NCBI GenBank assembly: GCA_947306425.1
Contig: CAMZGO010000016.1
Coordinates: 1 to 37,124, forward strand
Source of the DNA: an uncultured Elusimicrobia bacterium
Lineage (GTDB): Bacteria; Elusimicrobiota; Elusimicrobia; Elusimicrobiales; Elusimicrobiaceae
Length of the DNA stretch: 37,124 nucleotides
Direction of reading: 5' to 3'
Below, one piece after another: positions 1 to 7,623 of this stretch. A model generated the notes under the pieces. It saw only the letters and a program-made list of their open reading frames with translations. It had not been told where the DNA came from and made no database searches. The translations under genes were made by a program, and so were the position numbers. Position 1 is the stretch's first letter. Each line of letters begins with the position of its first letter.

Positions 1-515
1 AACTTTTGGTAGTTGTTTTAATAATCGGCATTTTAGCAGGTATTGCCTTACCGCAATATCAAATGGCCGTGACTAAAGCCAAAGTCGCCGCAATTTTACC
101 GATTATGCGCAGGTGGAAAGATGCTTTAATGGAATGGAAATTAATGCATGGTACTAGTTATTATTGTCCTATGGTAAACGGAGAGTGTGAAGATATGATT
201 TATGCCGACGAGTTAGGTGTAAGTTGGCCTAGCGATTGGAATGATGGAAATTGTTCAGATGAAGATACAGAATGTAGCAATAGTGATTGGTATTGTAGTG
301 CAAATGAAGATTTGACTGCTGGATATGTTTTTTGTTGGAATCAGAAAAAACCATTTCAAATATATATGCACCAACTTGATGACCCATATTGTGAGCAATG
401 CAGAAATAAAATAACTTGTAAAGCAATAAATTGCGAGGCAGAAGGGCATAAAGTTTGTAAAGCACTAGGTGGGAAATTAGTTGATGGCTCTGATGACACA
501 TATATTCTATATTAA
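1..515 (+). CDS. Type IV pilin-like (pseudopilin) protein, 5' truncated by the window edge
   Basis: The reading frame is open from base 3, and the window starts inside the hydrophobic N-terminal helix: [20 protein letters not shown], then MAVTKAKVAA. This is the class III pilin/pseudopilin signature, so the prepilin peptidase site and the start codon lie just outside the window. The globular part contains about eleven cysteines, an unusually high number, and ends with a C-x(n)-VCKALGG motif that resembles the VCKDLG near the end of the pilin-like gene at 10235. It would be exported, processed by PilD and displayed or assembled by a type IV pilus or type II secretion-like machine. It stands alone, with no pilus assembly genes nearby. 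A strong terminator follows. The pilin class is sure; the exact role (major, minor or adhesive) is not. Confidence 0.85.
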   Translation, partial: LLVVVLIIGILAGIALPQYQMAVTKAKVAAILPIMRRWKDALMEWKLMHGTSYYCPMVNGECEDMIYADELGVSWPSDWNDGNCSDEDTECSNSDWYCSANEDLTAGYVFCWNQKKPFQIYMHQLDDPYCEQCRNKITCKAINCEAEGHKVCKALGGKLVDGSDDTYILY

Positions 516-526
516 ACTTTTATCGC

Positions 527-563
527 AAAAACACCCCCACACTTTTGCGCGGGGGTGTTTTAT
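527..563. terminator. Bidirectional intrinsic terminator between pilin-like gene and mscL
   Basis: The stem AAAACACCCCC pairs with GGGGGTGTTTT across a short loop, and T-rich sequence follows in both directions. The pilin-like gene (stop at 515) and mscL (stop at 582 on the minus strand) converge here, so it probably serves both. Confidence 0.85.
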
Positions 564-581
564 ATTAAAAACAAACAAACC

Positions 582-1040
582 TTATTTTAATTCTGAAGTA
601 CAATTAGGGCAGCGGGTTGCTTCAATATTAATATCAGTTTTGCAATACGGGCATTTTTTTGTATTTGCAGGTGCCGGGGCAGGGGCTTTTTTAAGTTTAT
701 TTATACCTTTAATCAAAATAAACACCGCAACGGCAACGATTAAAAAACTGACCAAAGTATTTAAAAATGCACCAACATTTAAAATAATTGCACCTGCCTG
801 ATTTGCCGCATCAATAGACGGATAAGGCCCGGCGACATTTGCACCGTCTTTTAAAGTAAAAAATAAATTGGAAAAATTTATTTTTGACATTATTAAATTA
901 AACGGCGGCATAATAATATCTTTAACCAAAGAATTAACTACACCGGAAAAGGCAGCACCGATTATGATACCTACTGCCATATCAATCATATTTCCTTTGA
1001 CGGCAAATTCTTTAAACTCATGTATAAATTTCTTAAACAT
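582..1040 (-). CDS. mscL: Large-conductance mechanosensitive channel MscL with C-terminal zinc ribbon
   Basis: MscL is an inner-membrane pentamer that opens under membrane tension and releases solutes on hypo-osmotic shock. The start FKKFIHEFKEFAVKGNMID followed by MAVGIIIGAAFSGVVNSLVKDIIMP is the classic amphipathic N-helix plus TM1, and TM2 lies at about residues 90-112. At 152 aa it is a little longer than typical MscL. The extra C-terminus has an alanine/proline linker and a CPYC-x10-CPNC ribbon (C130, C133, C144, C147), where the usual cytoplasmic helical bundle would be. The start ATG lies two bases after the lon stop. Its Shine-Dalgarno AGGAGGAGA overlaps the last lon codons, so mscL is probably co-transcribed and translationally coupled to lon. 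Confidence 0.95.
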   Translation of the reverse strand: MFKKFIHEFKEFAVKGNMIDMAVGIIIGAAFSGVVNSLVKDIIMPPFNLIMSKINFSNLFFTLKDGANVAGPYPSIDAANQAGAIILNVGAFLNTLVSFLIVAVAVFILIKGINKLKKAPAPAPANTKKCPYCKTDINIEATRCPNCTSELK

Positions 1041-1042
1041 TT

Positions 1043-3493
1043 TTATCTCCTCCTACTGCGTTTTGTTTTGACTGCTTTTTTTATTGCTCTTTTCGCGGTT
1101 TTCTTAATTGCTTTTTTAACCGTTTTTTGTGCTGCTTTTTTAACTGCTTTAGAATTTTCTAATTTCCCAAACACAACTTTAGCGACTTCATCCATGTGCG
1201 TTACAGGAATAAGATTTAATTCTTTCCTTATTTGTTCAGGTATTTCGGAAACATCTTTTTCATTAGTTTTTGGGTATAAGACAGTTTTAATATTTTCACG
1301 GTAAGCGGCCAAAAACTTTTCCTTAATACCGCCAACGGGTAAAACGCGCCCTGTTAAAGTTATTTCGCCCGTCATCGCAATACCTTTTTTAACGGGGGTA
1401 TTTGTTATTAAACTAACCAAAGCCGTACAAATTGCAGTACCGGCACTAGGGCCGTCTTTTGGAACGGCACCTTCAGGAAAGTGTATATGAATATCGTTTT
1501 TATCAAAATCAAACTTTTTGCCATACCCTTTTGCTCGGGCATAACTCAAAGCAGCTTGAACACTTTCCTTCATGACATTTCCAAGCGCACCGGTTAAAAT
1601 AAGGCGGCCTTTGCCCTTGAAAGAAGTGGCTTCTATGGCTAAAGTTTCCCCCCCGACCGAAGTCCACGCAAGGCCGGTAGAAATACCTATGCCGTTTTCT
1701 TCCGCCGCAAAATTTGTATATTTTGGTATACCAAGGAATTTTTCCAAATTGTCTTTATTAACGGTTACGGCTTTTTTGTTTTCAAGGTACATTTTGGCAA
1801 CTTTCCTTGCTATTGTTCCGATTTCGCGCTCAAAGCGGCGTACACCTGCTTCACGGACATAATCGCGCATAATACTGTCAAGCGCACCGGTGTCAATTTT
1901 TAAAATATCGTCCTTTAAACCATGCTCTTTTAACTGTCTGGGTATTAAATATCTTGTTGCAATTTCGCGCTTTTCATAATTTGTATAGCCGGAAAATTCT
2001 ATAACTTCCAGACGGTCCCGCAAAGTTGTCGGTATTGATGCTAAAGAATTTGCCGTCGTAATAAACATTACTTTTGAGACATCAAAAGGAACATCTAAAT
2101 AATGGTCAACAAAATCTTTATTTTGTTGCGGGTCCAAAAGTTCAAGGAGTGCGGCAGCCGGGTCCCCGCGCCAATCGGAACCCATCTTATCAATTTCATC
2201 TAACAAAAATACAGGGTTATTGGTTTTGGCCTTGCTGATTCCTTGAATAATGCGCCCGGGCATTGAGCCGATATAAGTGCGCCTGTGACCGCGAATTTCG
2301 CTTTCATCACGCACACCGCCAAGGGACATCCTTATAAACTTGCGCCCGATAGCCGATGCTATTGATTTCGCAATAGATGTTTTACCTGTTCCCGGTGGTC
2401 CTACAAAGCATAAAACCGGCCCTTGCAAACTCTTTGTAAGTTGGCGGACTGCAAGATATTCCAAAACGCGTTCTTTAACTTTTTCAAGCCCGAAGTGGTC
2501 TGCTTCCAAAACGGATTTGGCTTTATCCAAATCTAAAATATCCTCGCTTGAAATATTCCAAGGCATATTTACCAGCCAATCCAAAAAGGTTCTTGAAACC
2601 GTTGATTCCGGAGAAAAGGGCGCCATTTTGCTAAGACGTTCAATTTCTTTATTTGCAACTTCCGCCGCTTGTTTAGGTAAATTATTTTTCTTTACTTTCT
2701 CGCGCAATTCGTCTAAATCTTTCTGGAAATCGTCCTTTTGGCGCAACTCTTTTTGAATTGCTTTCATTTGTTCGTTAAGGTAATATTCTTTTTGGGATTT
2801 ATCAATTTGACGTCTGACTTTTGTATGTATTTTTTCTTCTAAATTGATGATTTCCACTTCGCTTGCAAGCAGTCTTAAAAGTTTTTCAAGGCGCTCTTTG
2901 ACATTAACGGCCTCTAAAATATTTTGCCTTTCTTGTGTTTTAACGATTATGTTTGAAGCAATAGTATCCGCTAATTTTGAAGGGTCCTCAATTTGTCTTA
3001 AGAAAGAGACACCTTCAATGGCAATGCGTTTTGATGCCATAGCATACTCTTCAAATTGGTCTAAAGTTTGACGCATAAGGGCCTGTATTTCTGCATCGGG
3101 GGCTGCATCATCTTGAGGGTAAGAAACCTCTGCAAACCAACATTTCGCTACACTATCAAAGACCAAATTATTTATTTTCGCACGTGCGATACCCTGTAAA
3201 AAAACTTTCATACTGCCGTCGGGCATTTTTAAAGATTGGGTTATTTCGGAAAGTACGCCGAATCTGTAAATATCATCCGCAGAAGGATCATTAATTTCCG
3301 CAACTTTTTGGGAAACGGAAAGTATATATTTGCCCGTTGTGCCAAGCGCAAGTTCCACTGCCATTACAGATTTTTTTCTGTCTACCGAAATCGGCAAAGA
3401 CATACCCGGAAACATCACCACATCCCTAATGACTATTGCCGGTAACCTGCTTGGGAAAATTGATTCTTTTTTTATATCATTTGTAAGGTCCAT
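1043..3493 (-). CDS. lon: ATP-dependent protease Lon (LonA type)
   Basis: Lon is a cytosolic AAA+ serine protease that degrades misfolded and regulatory proteins. The order is a Lon N-terminal substrate domain (about 10-205), a coiled coil (about 210-290), an AAA+ module with Walker A GPPGTGKT (365-372) and Walker B FLLDEIDKM, and a protease domain with the Ser-Lys dyad: S683 in PKDGPSAG and K726 in GGIKEKFLAA. At 816 aa it is slightly longer than E. coli Lon. The last ~35 residues (782-816) are an unusual histone H1-like tail of lysine, alanine, threonine and arginine ending RSRRR. The start has a good AAGGGGT ribosome-binding site. Upstream lie a clear sigma70 promoter and a CIRCE-like inverted repeat, which suggests heat-shock control. 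Confidence 0.97.
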   Translation of the reverse strand: MDLTNDIKKESIFPSRLPAIVIRDVVMFPGMSLPISVDRKKSVMAVELALGTTGKYILSVSQKVAEINDPSADDIYRFGVLSEITQSLKMPDGSMKVFLQGIARAKINNLVFDSVAKCWFAEVSYPQDDAAPDAEIQALMRQTLDQFEEYAMASKRIAIEGVSFLRQIEDPSKLADTIASNIIVKTQERQNILEAVNVKERLEKLLRLLASEVEIINLEEKIHTKVRRQIDKSQKEYYLNEQMKAIQKELRQKDDFQKDLDELREKVKKNNLPKQAAEVANKEIERLSKMAPFSPESTVSRTFLDWLVNMPWNISSEDILDLDKAKSVLEADHFGLEKVKERVLEYLAVRQLTKSLQGPVLCFVGPPGTGKTSIAKSIASAIGRKFIRMSLGGVRDESEIRGHRRTYIGSMPGRIIQGISKAKTNNPVFLLDEIDKMGSDWRGDPAAALLELLDPQQNKDFVDHYLDVPFDVSKVMFITTANSLASIPTTLRDRLEVIEFSGYTNYEKREIATRYLIPRQLKEHGLKDDILKIDTGALDSIMRDYVREAGVRRFEREIGTIARKVAKMYLENKKAVTVNKDNLEKFLGIPKYTNFAAEENGIGISTGLAWTSVGGETLAIEATSFKGKGRLILTGALGNVMKESVQAALSYARAKGYGKKFDFDKNDIHIHFPEGAVPKDGPSAGTAICTALVSLITNTPVKKGIAMTGEITLTGRVLPVGGIKEKFLAAYRENIKTVLYPKTNEKDVSEIPEQIRKELNLIPVTHMDEVAKVVFGKLENSKAVKKAAQKTVKKAIKKTAKRAIKKAVKTKRSRRR

Positions 3494-3548
3494 ACTACAC
3501 CCCTTTACTTAGTTATATACATAGTTCGCCCTTTTGGGCGTTATTTAC

Positions 3549-3577
3549 ATTATACTCTTTTTTAGCAGAGTTTGCAA
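3549..3577 (-). promoter_or_regulatory. Sigma70-type promoter of lon(-mscL)
   Basis: On the minus strand TTGCAA (3572-3577), a 17-base spacer and TATAAT (3549-3554) form a well-spaced promoter. Transcription would start near 3542. The predicted 5' end of the mRNA would fold at once into a CGCCC-AAAA-GGGCG hairpin (3527-3540). Confidence 0.75.
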
Positions 3578-3588
3578 CAGTTTGCTAA
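3562..3588. promoter_or_regulatory. CIRCE-like inverted repeat overlapping the lon -35 box
   Basis: TTAGCAGAG, nine bases, then GTTTGCTAA has the 9-9-9 geometry of the HrcA operator CIRCE (TTAGCACTC-N9-GAGTGCTAA). The outer six bases of both arms match exactly; most inner arm bases do not. It covers the -35 box, so a bound repressor would block lon transcription. HrcA binding is inferred; hrcA is not in the window. Confidence 0.5.
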
Positions 3589-3612
3589 TTATGGAACATT
3601 TTATTTACGCAA

Positions 3613-3640
3613 AATACCCACGCTTTATGGCGTGGGTATT
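3613..3640 (-). terminator. Intrinsic terminator downstream of the 3670-4614 gene
   Basis: A perfect 11-bp stem (AATACCCACGC with GCGTGGGTATT), a six-base loop and a T run on the minus strand. It separates the upstream hypothetical gene from the lon promoter. Confidence 0.85.
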
Positions 3641-3669
3641 ATTAAAACAAGCAATATTTATTGTACTTG

Positions 3670-4614
3670 TTAATTTGCTTTTGCTTCCGCTCTTAAACGT
3701 TCGGCTAAATTGTGCAAATATTCCGTTTTCTGTTCTGAGTCTAATTTTTGCCAATATGCAGTTTGAGTGTAAAGGCGTTCTTGCATATTATCTATAGCAG
3801 GATTCATTGAAATATAATATTCAATATCTACTGCATCATTTAACACTTTAGCGCAATCTTCACTTCCGTTATAAAATCCTTCTAAATCACTTGCACCGCT
3901 TTTATTAAACATAGCAAGTGTATAGAAAGGGTTTTCAAGAAATTGATTTTTTCTTTCATCAGGTGTCAAATTAGATGGAAAATAAGGTCTAGCAGGGCTT
4001 GTAAACAAGCAAAATGCGCCAGCAACCACAGCAACAGTTCCTAAACCTACCCAACCGGCAATACTCTCTAATGAACTATAGAGTGATACTGCGAAAGCGA
4101 TTGCCCCTGCAACAATAGTTGTCGTTGCAGCCAACGTATAATAACCGTCTTTGTAGTCTTCATACTGTTTTTCTATATCTTTAGCTTTTTCCATTTCGTC
4201 ATATAAAACTGTATAAAAGGCATCACGCAACATTTCTTCTTCACTTTTTTCGCCAAAATATTTGGGGTCTTCTTTTACTCTTTTCATTGCTTCTTCTTTC
4301 AAAAATTCCACATAACTTTCATATTCTTGGGAAGAATTATTTAACTTAAATCTTTCTAAATTACGTTTATTATTTTTTACTGCTTGTTTATATCTTGCTT
4401 CTATTGTTTGGGCATCCGGCAAACCTTCATAAGTTTTCTTCTTTGCTTTGAGCCAACCGTCCGCAGGCATAGAGGAAGATATTTCTTCTCTTAATTCATT
4501 TAATTCTGCCATATCTAAAGTGGTGGAAAATTCCGCCGCTTGCAAGACAGGGGTAGCGGTAATTAACATAATTACTGCCATTGTTAAACTAATAATTTTA
4601 TTTAGTATTTTCAT
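3670..4614 (-). CDS. Exported/membrane hypothetical protein with signal peptide
   Basis: I do not recognise the family. The 314-aa protein starts with a typical signal peptide (MKILNKIISLTMAVIMLITA, cleavage near VLQAA). A charged, mostly helical segment rich in Glu/Lys (about 35-155) follows, then two hydrophobic stretches (about 160-180 and 185-205) separated by a short turn, then a polar C-terminal part of about 105 residues. This suggests a protein anchored in the inner membrane by a helical hairpin, with large periplasmic portions. The start has an AAGGAG site five bases before ATG. The gene is monocistronic, with its own terminator. The only intergenic space upstream is shared with the divergent gene at 4824. 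Confidence 0.8.
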   Translation of the reverse strand: MKILNKIISLTMAVIMLITATPVLQAAEFSTTLDMAELNELREEISSSMPADGWLKAKKKTYEGLPDAQTIEARYKQAVKNNKRNLERFKLNNSSQEYESYVEFLKEEAMKRVKEDPKYFGEKSEEEMLRDAFYTVLYDEMEKAKDIEKQYEDYKDGYYTLAATTTIVAGAIAFAVSLYSSLESIAGWVGLGTVAVVAGAFCLFTSPARPYFPSNLTPDERKNQFLENPFYTLAMFNKSGASDLEGFYNGSEDCAKVLNDAVDIEYYISMNPAIDNMQERLYTQTAYWQKLDSEQKTEYLHNLAERLRAEAKAN

Positions 4615-4758
4615 TTTTACTCCTTATAAATATTAAACAAATTTATACTTTGTATCACAAGAGCATTTAGACCTACTTAAAAGTACCCAAAAGACCTAGA
4701 TTAAAACCTAGTGCGAACATTCGGCAAAGAATAATGACTGTCAATTGCCTATTTTAAT

Positions 4759-4787
4759 TTGACCTTTGACGTATAATATGTTAAAAT
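4759..4787 (+). promoter_or_regulatory. Promoter of the LPS-kinase-like gene
   Basis: TTGACC (4759-4764), a 17-base spacer and TAAAAT (4782-4787), with TATGT just before the -10 (extended -10). A near copy lies at 5647-5675. The rest of the gap between 4615 and 4823 shows only short direct repeats of AGACCTA around 4669 and 4703. Confidence 0.75.
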
Positions 4788-4823
4788 ATTTTTTCAAGAT
4801 ACAATAAATTGAGGTTTTCTTTT

Positions 4824-5645
4824 ATGGAAATTAAACGCGGAAATTCCACGTTTCATATTTGCAAAACGCGGGTCTATAATATAAATAAAATCGGAATAAA
4901 CAATAACTTCTTACAAAATTTACCTGAGTACTTTAATAATCACGGCGAAACAATTTTTAGGGCCCGTAATGAAATAAAGGTTATTGATTTAAACGGTCAT
5001 AAAATAAACGTAAAAAAATATTGTATTCCGCCAATAATTAACCGAGTTTTATATTCAGTGGGAATTCGCACCCCAAAATGTAAAAGTGCATTTTTAAATG
5101 CATCAAAAATATTAATGGCCGGTTTTGAAACGCCAAAACCCTATGCCTATATAATAGAGAGAAGAAACGGCCTTATCCGTCATTCCTATTTAGTAAGCGA
5201 ACAATTGGAAAATGTAAACCAAATAAGAAGAGGAAAAGGTTTTAATTTAATAAAGGAATTTGCTAATTATACGGCACTTTTGCATGAAAAGGGCTTAAAC
5301 CCGATAGACTACACCCCCGGTAATATTTTGTTCCGCAAAGAAAATGGAAAGTATCGTTTCTTTTTGATTGACGTAAACAGATTTAAGTTCAAAAATAAAC
5401 CTTTGAATATAGACCAAGTGCCATATAACCTTTATACAACTGTACACAGCCGAAGAAAGTTAAATTACTTCGTAAGCTGTTATGCAAATTACCGTGCGAT
5501 GAACGTAAAATATCTAGTAGGTAAAACTTTCTTTCTCCGTTATGTAAGGGAAATGTACAGTAAGTTTAAAAGAATATTGAAAAAATTGCCCGGTGCTGAT
5601 AAACTTATAGGCAAACCAATTGGTAATGTTTATAAAAAGGACTGA
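4824..5645 (+). CDS. Lipopolysaccharide kinase (Kdo/WaaP/InaA) family protein
   Basis: The sequence carries a small eukaryote-like kinase fold. D162-x4-N167 in IDYTPGNILF is the catalytic loop, and D183 in FLIDVNRFKF takes the place of the DFG aspartate. These are the hallmarks of the WaaP/Kdo-kinase/InaA group, which phosphorylates LPS core sugars on the cytosolic face. The C-terminus is strongly basic (KFKRILKKL), as in membrane-surface enzymes. The ATG at 4824 is preceded by TTGAGG ten bases upstream. An in-frame TTG lies at 4809 but inside that SD region, so ATG gives 273 aa. The gene stands alone between two similar promoters. Substrate (lipid A core, Kdo or another glycan) cannot be deduced. 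Confidence 0.75.
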   Translation: MEIKRGNSTFHICKTRVYNINKIGINNNFLQNLPEYFNNHGETIFRARNEIKVIDLNGHKINVKKYCIPPIINRVLYSVGIRTPKCKSAFLNASKILMAGFETPKPYAYIIERRNGLIRHSYLVSEQLENVNQIRRGKGFNLIKEFANYTALLHEKGLNPIDYTPGNILFRKENGKYRFFLIDVNRFKFKNKPLNIDQVPYNLYTTVHSRRKLNYFVSCYANYRAMNVKYLVGKTFFLRYVREMYSKFKRILKKLPGADKLIGKPIGNVYKKD

Positions 5646-5646
5646 T

Positions 5647-5675
5647 TTGACCTTGCGCGTTTAATATGTTAAAAT
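5647..5675 (+). promoter_or_regulatory. Promoter of the rimP-nusA-infB operon
   Basis: TTGACC (5647-5652), 17 bases, TAAAAT (5670-5675). It matches the 4759 promoter at 26 of 30 positions from the -35 through the base pair after the -10. It starts right after the stop codon of the previous gene. Transcription would begin near 5682. Confidence 0.75.
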
Positions 5676-5695
5676 AAAGTATCAACACATCTTGC

Positions 5696-5721
5696 AAAGC
5701 GGCTTTTAAAGCCGCTTTTTT
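5696..5721 (+). terminator. Terminator/attenuator hairpin in the rimP leader
   Basis: The stem AAAGCGGC/GCCGCTTT is an eight-pair helix with a seven-base loop and six T's. It lies between the predicted rimP promoter and rimP, only about 15-40 nt into that transcript. It may simply end the upstream kinase gene's transcript, or it may act as an attenuator for the nusA operon. Confidence 0.8.
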
Positions 5722-5750
5722 GATACATACGCAAGAATATAGGAGGTTGT

Positions 5751-6209
5751 ATGCAGAGCAAAAATATTATTGAGGAAACAATATATAAAGCACTTCTTCA
5801 AGACGGTTATGAATTAATTGACCTGATTATTCAACATCAGGGAAGTAAAGAACTTTTACAATTTTTTGTTGATAAAGAAGGCGGTATAAGTTTAAATGAT
5901 TGTGAAATTTTAACCAAAAAAATTGATTCCGTCCTAACTATGGAGAATTTAGTTGAAGGTGCTTATATTTTGGAAGTATCCTCCCCGGGTATTAAACGTG
6001 TGCTTAAAAAACCGGAACATTTTAAGAAATTCATTGGGGAACGTGCTTGCATCTTCCTTAAAGCACCAATTGAGAAACGCGCCCGTTTCACCGGTTTAAT
6101 TGATAGCGCAAATGATACAAATTTCGTGCTTGACGACGGCACAAATAAATTTACCTTCGCCTACAGCGATGTAAAAAAAGCAAATTTGGACCCTGTAACA
6201 GAGTTCTAA
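5751..6209 (+). CDS. rimP: Ribosome maturation factor RimP
   Basis: RimP helps assemble the 30S ribosomal subunit. The 152-aa length, the N-terminal alpha/beta domain, the signature EVSSPGIKRVLKKPEHF (about 82-97) and the C-terminal SH3-like strand region match the family. The ATG has a strong AGGAGG site five bases upstream. It is the first gene of the conserved rimP-nusA-infB cluster, with a 16-base gap to nusA. Confidence 0.95.
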   Translation: MQSKNIIEETIYKALLQDGYELIDLIIQHQGSKELLQFFVDKEGGISLNDCEILTKKIDSVLTMENLVEGAYILEVSSPGIKRVLKKPEHFKKFIGERACIFLKAPIEKRARFTGLIDSANDTNFVLDDGTNKFTFAYSDVKKANLDPVTEF

Positions 6210-6225
6210 AATAAGGAGATAAAAA

Positions 6226-7623
6226 ATGGAAAATAAAGATTTACTTATAGCCCTTGAAAGTTTGGAAAGGGAAAAAAACATAAGCCGCGAAGATACAATT
6301 AAGACAATAGAAGATGCCTTAATTTCCGCACTTCGTAAACACTTCGGAAGGACTGCTTTACTCACTGCTAAGATTGACCCGGAAATCGGCACAATTGAAG
6401 CATATCAAACTTTAGTAGTTGCAGAAGAAGTTACTAATCCTGAGGTCGAAATTTCCTTAGAAGAAGCCAAAAAAGAAAACCCGAAAATAAAAGTCGGCGA
6501 AGAACTTGTAATGACATTAAACGTTGACGATTTCTCAAGAATCGCGGCACAAATCGCAAAACAGGTTTTAATACAAAAAGTGCGCGGTATTGAACGCGAT
6601 AATTTATATAAGGAGTATAAACCGCGTGAAGGTGAAGTAGTTACAGGTCTTGTAAGAAGATTTTCCGATAAAGATATTGTAGTTGACTTGGGCAAAGCGG
6701 AGGCATTACTTCCCTATTCCGAACAAATCAGGAAAGAACGCTATACGCATGGTAGCCGCATAAAAGGAATTATAATGCGTGTTCTTACCCAGGCAGATTT
6801 TGTTGATATGGACACAAAGGCTGACCCCGCTCTTGGACGTTACAAATCCGCTGCTTACCGCTTAGATAAAGCACAAAGAGGGCCTTACATTATACTTTCA
6901 AGAACAGCCCCGGAATTTTTGCAAGACTTAATGAAAGTAGAAATACCTGAACTTGAAGAAGGCATTATTGAAATAAAAGGCATTTACAGGGACCCTGGCG
7001 TAAGGGCAAAAGTTGTGGTAAAAAGTAATGACAGCAAAATTGACCCTATTGGAACATGCGTCGGTATGCGCGGAATTAGGATTCGTGCAGTAACTAATGA
7101 ACTTTCCGGTGAAAAAATTGACCTTATAAACTTTAGTGACGATATAACGAGCACGATAGTTAATGCTTTATCTCCTGCTAAAGTTCTATCCGTTAAAGTA
7201 AAAAATCTAGAAAAGAAAAAAGCTATTGCAATAGTTCCCGATGACCAACTTGCCATTGCTATAGGTAAAGATTGGCAAAATATCCGCCTTGCGAGCCGCG
7301 TTTGCGGGTGGGATCTTGATGTAAAGAGTGAAAGTCAACAAAAACAACAAGGGCAGGAAGAAACCCAACTTAAACAAGATGTTTTGAGTGAAGTGGAAGG
7401 CATAGGCCCGAAACTCGCAGAAGTATTAATAAAAGCCGGTTTTACTACCGTTGAAAAAATTGCTTCCGTAGGGGTTGAACATTTGGCCACCGTACAAGGT
7501 ATAGGTGAAAAAACTGCTGAAAAGATTATTGAAGGTGCTAAAAAATATTTAGCTAAACAAGAAAATGCTTCCCAGCAGCCAAGCGAGGAGGCAAAAAATG
7601 ACAGCAACGAAGAATCAAAATAA
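6226..7623 (+). CDS. nusA: Transcription termination/antitermination factor NusA
   Basis: NusA binds RNA polymerase and nascent RNA and controls pausing, termination and antitermination. Domains in order are the N-terminal RNAP-binding domain (1-130), S1 (about 133-200, GEVVTGLVRRFSDKDIVVDL), tandem KH domains (about 230-345, including GTCVGMRGIRIRAV and AIAIGKDWQNIRLA), and a C-terminal helix-hairpin-helix region (about 380-440, VEGIGPKLAEVLIKAG and VQGIGEKTAEKIIEG) in place of the acidic repeats of E. coli NusA. The 465-aa length is ordinary. SD AAGGAG precedes the ATG. The 3' end overlaps the infB start by 26 bases. Confidence 0.97.
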   Translation: MENKDLLIALESLEREKNISREDTIKTIEDALISALRKHFGRTALLTAKIDPEIGTIEAYQTLVVAEEVTNPEVEISLEEAKKENPKIKVGEELVMTLNVDDFSRIAAQIAKQVLIQKVRGIERDNLYKEYKPREGEVVTGLVRRFSDKDIVVDLGKAEALLPYSEQIRKERYTHGSRIKGIIMRVLTQADFVDMDTKADPALGRYKSAAYRLDKAQRGPYIILSRTAPEFLQDLMKVEIPELEEGIIEIKGIYRDPGVRAKVVVKSNDSKIDPIGTCVGMRGIRIRAVTNELSGEKIDLINFSDDITSTIVNALSPAKVLSVKVKNLEKKKAIAIVPDDQLAIAIGKDWQNIRLASRVCGWDLDVKSESQQKQQGQEETQLKQDVLSEVEGIGPKLAEVLIKAGFTTVEKIASVGVEHLATVQGIGEKTAEKIIEGAKKYLAKQENASQQPSEEAKNDSNEESK

